From Mycobacterium alsense (GTDB lineage: Bacteria; Actinomycetota; Actinomycetes; Mycobacteriales; Mycobacteriaceae), in NCBI RefSeq assembly GCF_002086635.1, contig NZ_MVHD01000042.1, forward strand, positions 1-52,428: a stretch of DNA of 52,428 bases, read 5' to 3'. The translations under genes were made by a program, and so were the position numbers. The notes below the pieces were generated by a model. That model did no database searches, was not told the DNA's origin, and worked only from the letters and a program-made list of their open reading frames with translations. Every line of letters starts with the position of its first letter. Position 1 is the first letter of the stretch. This document shows, in pieces, positions 50,319-52,428 of the stretch.

Positions 50319-51116
50319 TTAGTTGACGGTCGGCTTGGGCATCACGATCGGCTTGGCGCCGTAGCGCGGCACGCCGAGCCCGAGGCCGCCCCTGGTGGCC
50401 GAGGCCACCGCCGGCACGCCCGCCGGCAGGGCCGTCACCCGCGTCGCGTCCGGCGCGGGGGCGGTCCAGCCGGCGCCCGTCAGCGTCGCGGACGCCGGTG
50501 CGGCCGGCGCTCCGCCCGCCGCCCACGCCGGCGGCACCGACAACCCCCCGACGGACGACGCCCCGCCCGACGCCGCGAGCACCGGGACCGCACCGAAACC
50601 GGTTGTGCCGGCTGGGGTTACGGCACCCGGCGCCGCGATTCCCGCGCCGGCCTCGCCGCCGAGGCCGGCCGCGGGCGCCGCGGCGGGGGTTTCCTCGGGG
50701 GCCAGCTGGACGAGGTCGGATGCGGCGGCGCCGAAGTTCTGCCCCCACCCGATCGGGGTGCCGAGGGTGGCGCCGGTCGAGGTCGACAGACTCGACAGGA
50801 GGTCCGGCAACGTCTGGGCGCTGGTGGTCGCCTGATTGGCGGCCTCGGTGGCCCCGTAGGAACCGGCGCTCGTCGCCAGCGTGTTGACGAGCGCCTGGTG
50901 GATCGCCGTGGCCTGGGCGCTGACGTTCTGATACCAGGTGCCGTAGGCGGCGAACAGCGTGGCCTGCAGCGCGGACACCTCGTCGGCGGCCGCGGGGACC
51001 ACCCCCGTGGTGGGCGCCGCAGCCGCCGCGTTCTGGGCGGCCATCGACGAGCCGAGCGCCTGCAGCGCGCCGGCCGCGGCCGTCAGGGCCTCGGGTCGTG
51101 TGGTCAGAAAAGACAT
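50319..51116 (-). CDS. PE family protein with a PPE-SVP-like C-terminal module
   Basis: 265 residues. PE domain about 1-95 (FLTTRPEALTAAAGALQALG, with the type VII secretion signal Y87-x3-E91). After a linker, the last ~75 residues (LSVPPAWAAGG, GAGWTAPAPDATRV, PRYGAKPIVMPKPTVN) are homologous to the tail of the adjacent PPE. Start ATG 51116; the open frame upstream to 51191 is not PE-like. First gene of the pair. Confidence 0.9.
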   Translation of the reverse strand: MSFLTTRPEALTAAAGALQALGSSMAAQNAAAAAPTTGVVPAAADEVSALQATLFAAYGTWYQNVSAQATAIHQALVNTLATSAGSYGATEAANQATTSAQTLPDLLSSLSTSTGATLGTPIGWGQNFGAAASDLVQLAPEETPAAAPAAGLGGEAGAGIAAPGAVTPAGTTGFGAVPVLAASGGASSVGGLSVPPAWAAGGAPAAPASATLTGAGWTAPAPDATRVTALPAGVPAVASATRGGLGLGVPRYGAKPIVMPKPTVN

Positions 51117-51215
51117 GGACTTCTCCTCCCGAAGGACGAGCCGGCCGCTCGGACCGGCGGCTGTGGTGTTGCCCTGGCTAAGTACCCGCATAGGCCCCGG
51201 TTGATGCCATTTGCG

Positions 51216-51235
51216 GGCGCGCTCGCGCGCCTTTT
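51216..51235. terminator. Hairpin downstream of the PecA-like gene
   Basis: GGCGCGC-TC-GCGCGCC stem followed by TTTT on the plus strand. On the minus strand it lies between the protease gene end (51392) and the PE start (51116) and could act as an I-shaped terminator; the T-run is on the side serving the plus strand. Confidence 0.4.
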
Positions 51236-51391
51236 CAAGTGTGGACGCTCGACCGGGTGTCGAGCGGAAACTGGCGGGGTGTGTCCGGCCACTCGGCTGG
51301 GTGCGCCGGGCGGCGCTCAGGCCGAAACACGCTCGGCGAGAACGTGATTCAAATTCTTAATCGAAATATCAAGCGCGAGAAGGCGTCTGGT

Positions 51392-52390
51392 TCAGCCGTA
51401 GAAGATCGTCGTCCCGATTCGGCCGGGGTTGTAGTCGACGTACACCGGGTGAAGCAGGAACGGCAAGGCCCCGCTGTTCATCGTGCCCGTCGATGGCACC
51501 GGGAAGTAGTCCTGGTTGTAGTTGTACTCGTAGAGCAGCGTCGTGCCGTCGGCGGCGTACACCCGGATGTTGTCCCCGGTGTTCGCGCCGAATGGGATGG
51601 TGCCCTGCACACCACCGGAATCGACGTTCGTGACAATGGGCATTTGTTGTCCGCCGTTGACCGATACGTTCAGCGTGGTGATCGGGGACCCGGTGAGCGT
51701 GGCGATTTGCGTCGCGGTCCCCACGGTCGTCGGCGCGGGGCCGAACTCCAAGTACGGGTAGGGATTCGGATTGAAATTCGGGTTGGTGGTGACCTCGTTG
51801 ATGAGCACGCCCTGGGCCAGGGTCCCCGGCAACGCCTGGGTCGGAACGGTGGTGCCGGGGCCGCCCGCGTTCGGCCCGAGACCCAGCACGCCGACCACCC
51901 CGTCGGGCGCGAAGAACTGGGTGAAGGTCCAGGCCCCGCCGACCCGGGTGGGCCACGAGATGAGCGGCACGTTGTAGGTGGTCGACGTGGTGACGACGCC
52001 GTTGCCGAAGTCCACCGGCCCGTTGAACGAGGCGTAGATGTAGGCCAGCCCGCCGCTGTAGCCGCTGATGCCCAGGCCGGTGGGGAGGCCGAGGTGCTGC
52101 CACCCGACGTATCGCAGGGGCACGACCAGCCCCGTGGACCCGGTGTCGACCAGGATGGGCACCGTCGGGCCGCCGTTGACCGAGATGCCGACGATCGGCT
52201 CGGTGACCCCGAACATCGAGATCGGCACCTGCATGCTGGTGGGCGCGTTGGTGCCGATGGCGCCGTTGGCGCCGTTGGCGCCCAACAGCCAGCCGCCGAT
52301 GCCCCCGGCGCCGCCGTACGAACCGAGGCCCGCCGCGGGGCCGTTGAAGCCCGCGCCGCCCGTGCCGCCGTTGCCGATCAGCCCGGCGGG
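51392..52390 (-). CDS. PE_PGRS-type aspartic protease (PecA/PE_PGRS35-like), 5' part missing
   Basis: The visible C-terminal part has a Gly/Ala-Asn-rich PGRS stretch (GGAGGIGGWLLGANG) and then a pepsin-like domain with DTGSTG and DSGG motifs, ending FYG. Homologous to PE_PGRS35 (PecA), PE_PGRS16 and PE26 proteases of M. tuberculosis, and to the second half of the PPE fusion at 47454. The PE domain and start are outside the window. Beyond 52390 the frame is lost because the sequence turns back on itself (see the palindrome), so the true upstream sequence is unknown. Confidence 0.85.
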   Translation of the reverse strand, partial: PAGLIGNGGTGGAGFNGPAAGLGSYGGAGGIGGWLLGANGANGAIGTNAPTSMQVPISMFGVTEPIVGISVNGGPTVPILVDTGSTGLVVPLRYVGWQHLGLPTGLGISGYSGGLAYIYASFNGPVDFGNGVVTTSTTYNVPLISWPTRVGGAWTFTQFFAPDGVVGVLGLGPNAGGPGTTVPTQALPGTLAQGVLINEVTTNPNFNPNPYPYLEFGPAPTTVGTATQIATLTGSPITTLNVSVNGGQQMPIVTNVDSGGVQGTIPFGANTGDNIRVYAADGTTLLYEYNYNQDYFPVPSTGTMNSGALPFLLHPVYVDYNPGRIGTTIFYG

Positions 52391-52428
52391 CCCGCCGGGC
52401 TGATCGGCAACGGCGGCACGGGCGGCGC
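52353..52428. repeat. Perfect 76-bp palindrome at the window end
   Basis: 52353-52390 and 52391-52428 are exact reverse complements with no spacer. The left arm encodes PGRS sequence on the minus strand; the right arm would place the same sequence in the opposite strand. A perfect fold-back at the very edge is suspicious for an assembly or library artefact, but a real inversion cannot be excluded. Confidence 0.9.

Noticed and set aside
1..52428. CRISPR arrays, tRNA or rRNA genes
   Set aside because: No regularly spaced direct repeats with unique spacers and no cloverleaf or rRNA-like stretches were recognised by eye; a dedicated tRNA scan was not possible.

Overview
The window is high-GC DNA from a Mycobacterium, most likely a slow grower. 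It carries a yrbE-mce operon, an MmpS/MmpL pair, PE, PPE and PE_PGRS-type genes, F420-dependent enzymes, an MPT63-like (DUF1942) secreted protein, a CBM2 secreted protein of the Rv1987 type and a FabG3-like steroid dehydrogenase. GTG and TTG starts and 1-4 bp gene overlaps are common. The species cannot be fixed from the sequence alone. No rRNA, tRNA, CRISPR array or intact insertion sequence was seen.

Layout. 1-8023: minus-strand mce operon (yrbEA, yrbEB, mceA-D, with mceD cut by the window start) behind a TetR gene. Related palindromes lie in both promoters. 8299-12984: a small hypothetical protein, a chloroperoxidase-like hydrolase, a membrane acyltransferase, and a coupled aldo/keto reductase and SDR. 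13080-16070: an arsenic locus (arsR divergent from arsI/cadI, a DinB-like gene, ACR3 arsB and a truncated arsC) beside a serine-recombinase remnant. 16180-22025: lipid or steroid-type metabolism in two divergent blocks (epimerase, NTF2-like, thioesterase; acyl-CoA dehydrogenase, hotdog-like protein, FabG3-like SDR), with an alcohol dehydrogenase relic between them. 22098-26282: mmpS-mmpL with a TetR gene. 26342-29461: lipase, 2OG oxygenase, nitroreductase and AhpD-like protein. 29462-32640: a patch with three copies of a short repeat, two small proteins, and a MarR regulator with repeated operators around an F420-NADP reductase-like gene and an LLM oxidoreductase. 32636-38364: secreted proteins, a Phd-zeta toxin-antitoxin pair, a methyltransferase, a Trp/Cys repeat protein and small enzymes. 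38525-46316: M42 peptidase, cNMP-binding protein, CitE-like lyase, a hydrolase pseudogene, a lipase-like hydrolase, zwf and an FAD monooxygenase. 46521-52428: a lytic transglycosylase followed by a PE/PPE block.

The most unusual content is the PE/PPE block. A PPE domain is fused directly to a PecA-like aspartic protease domain. Next to it is a PE-PPE pair in which the PE carries the same C-terminal module as its PPE partner. Beyond that is a second, PE_PGRS-type protease homologous to the PPE-borne one. The last 76 bases form a perfect palindrome that breaks the PGRS reading frame and may be a sequence-end artefact.

Other points of interest are two dispersed repeat families, several regulator-operator pairs that can be read from the sequence, an ArsR with an atypical cysteine pattern, and three or more decayed genes (arsC, a zinc alcohol dehydrogenase, an alpha/beta hydrolase).
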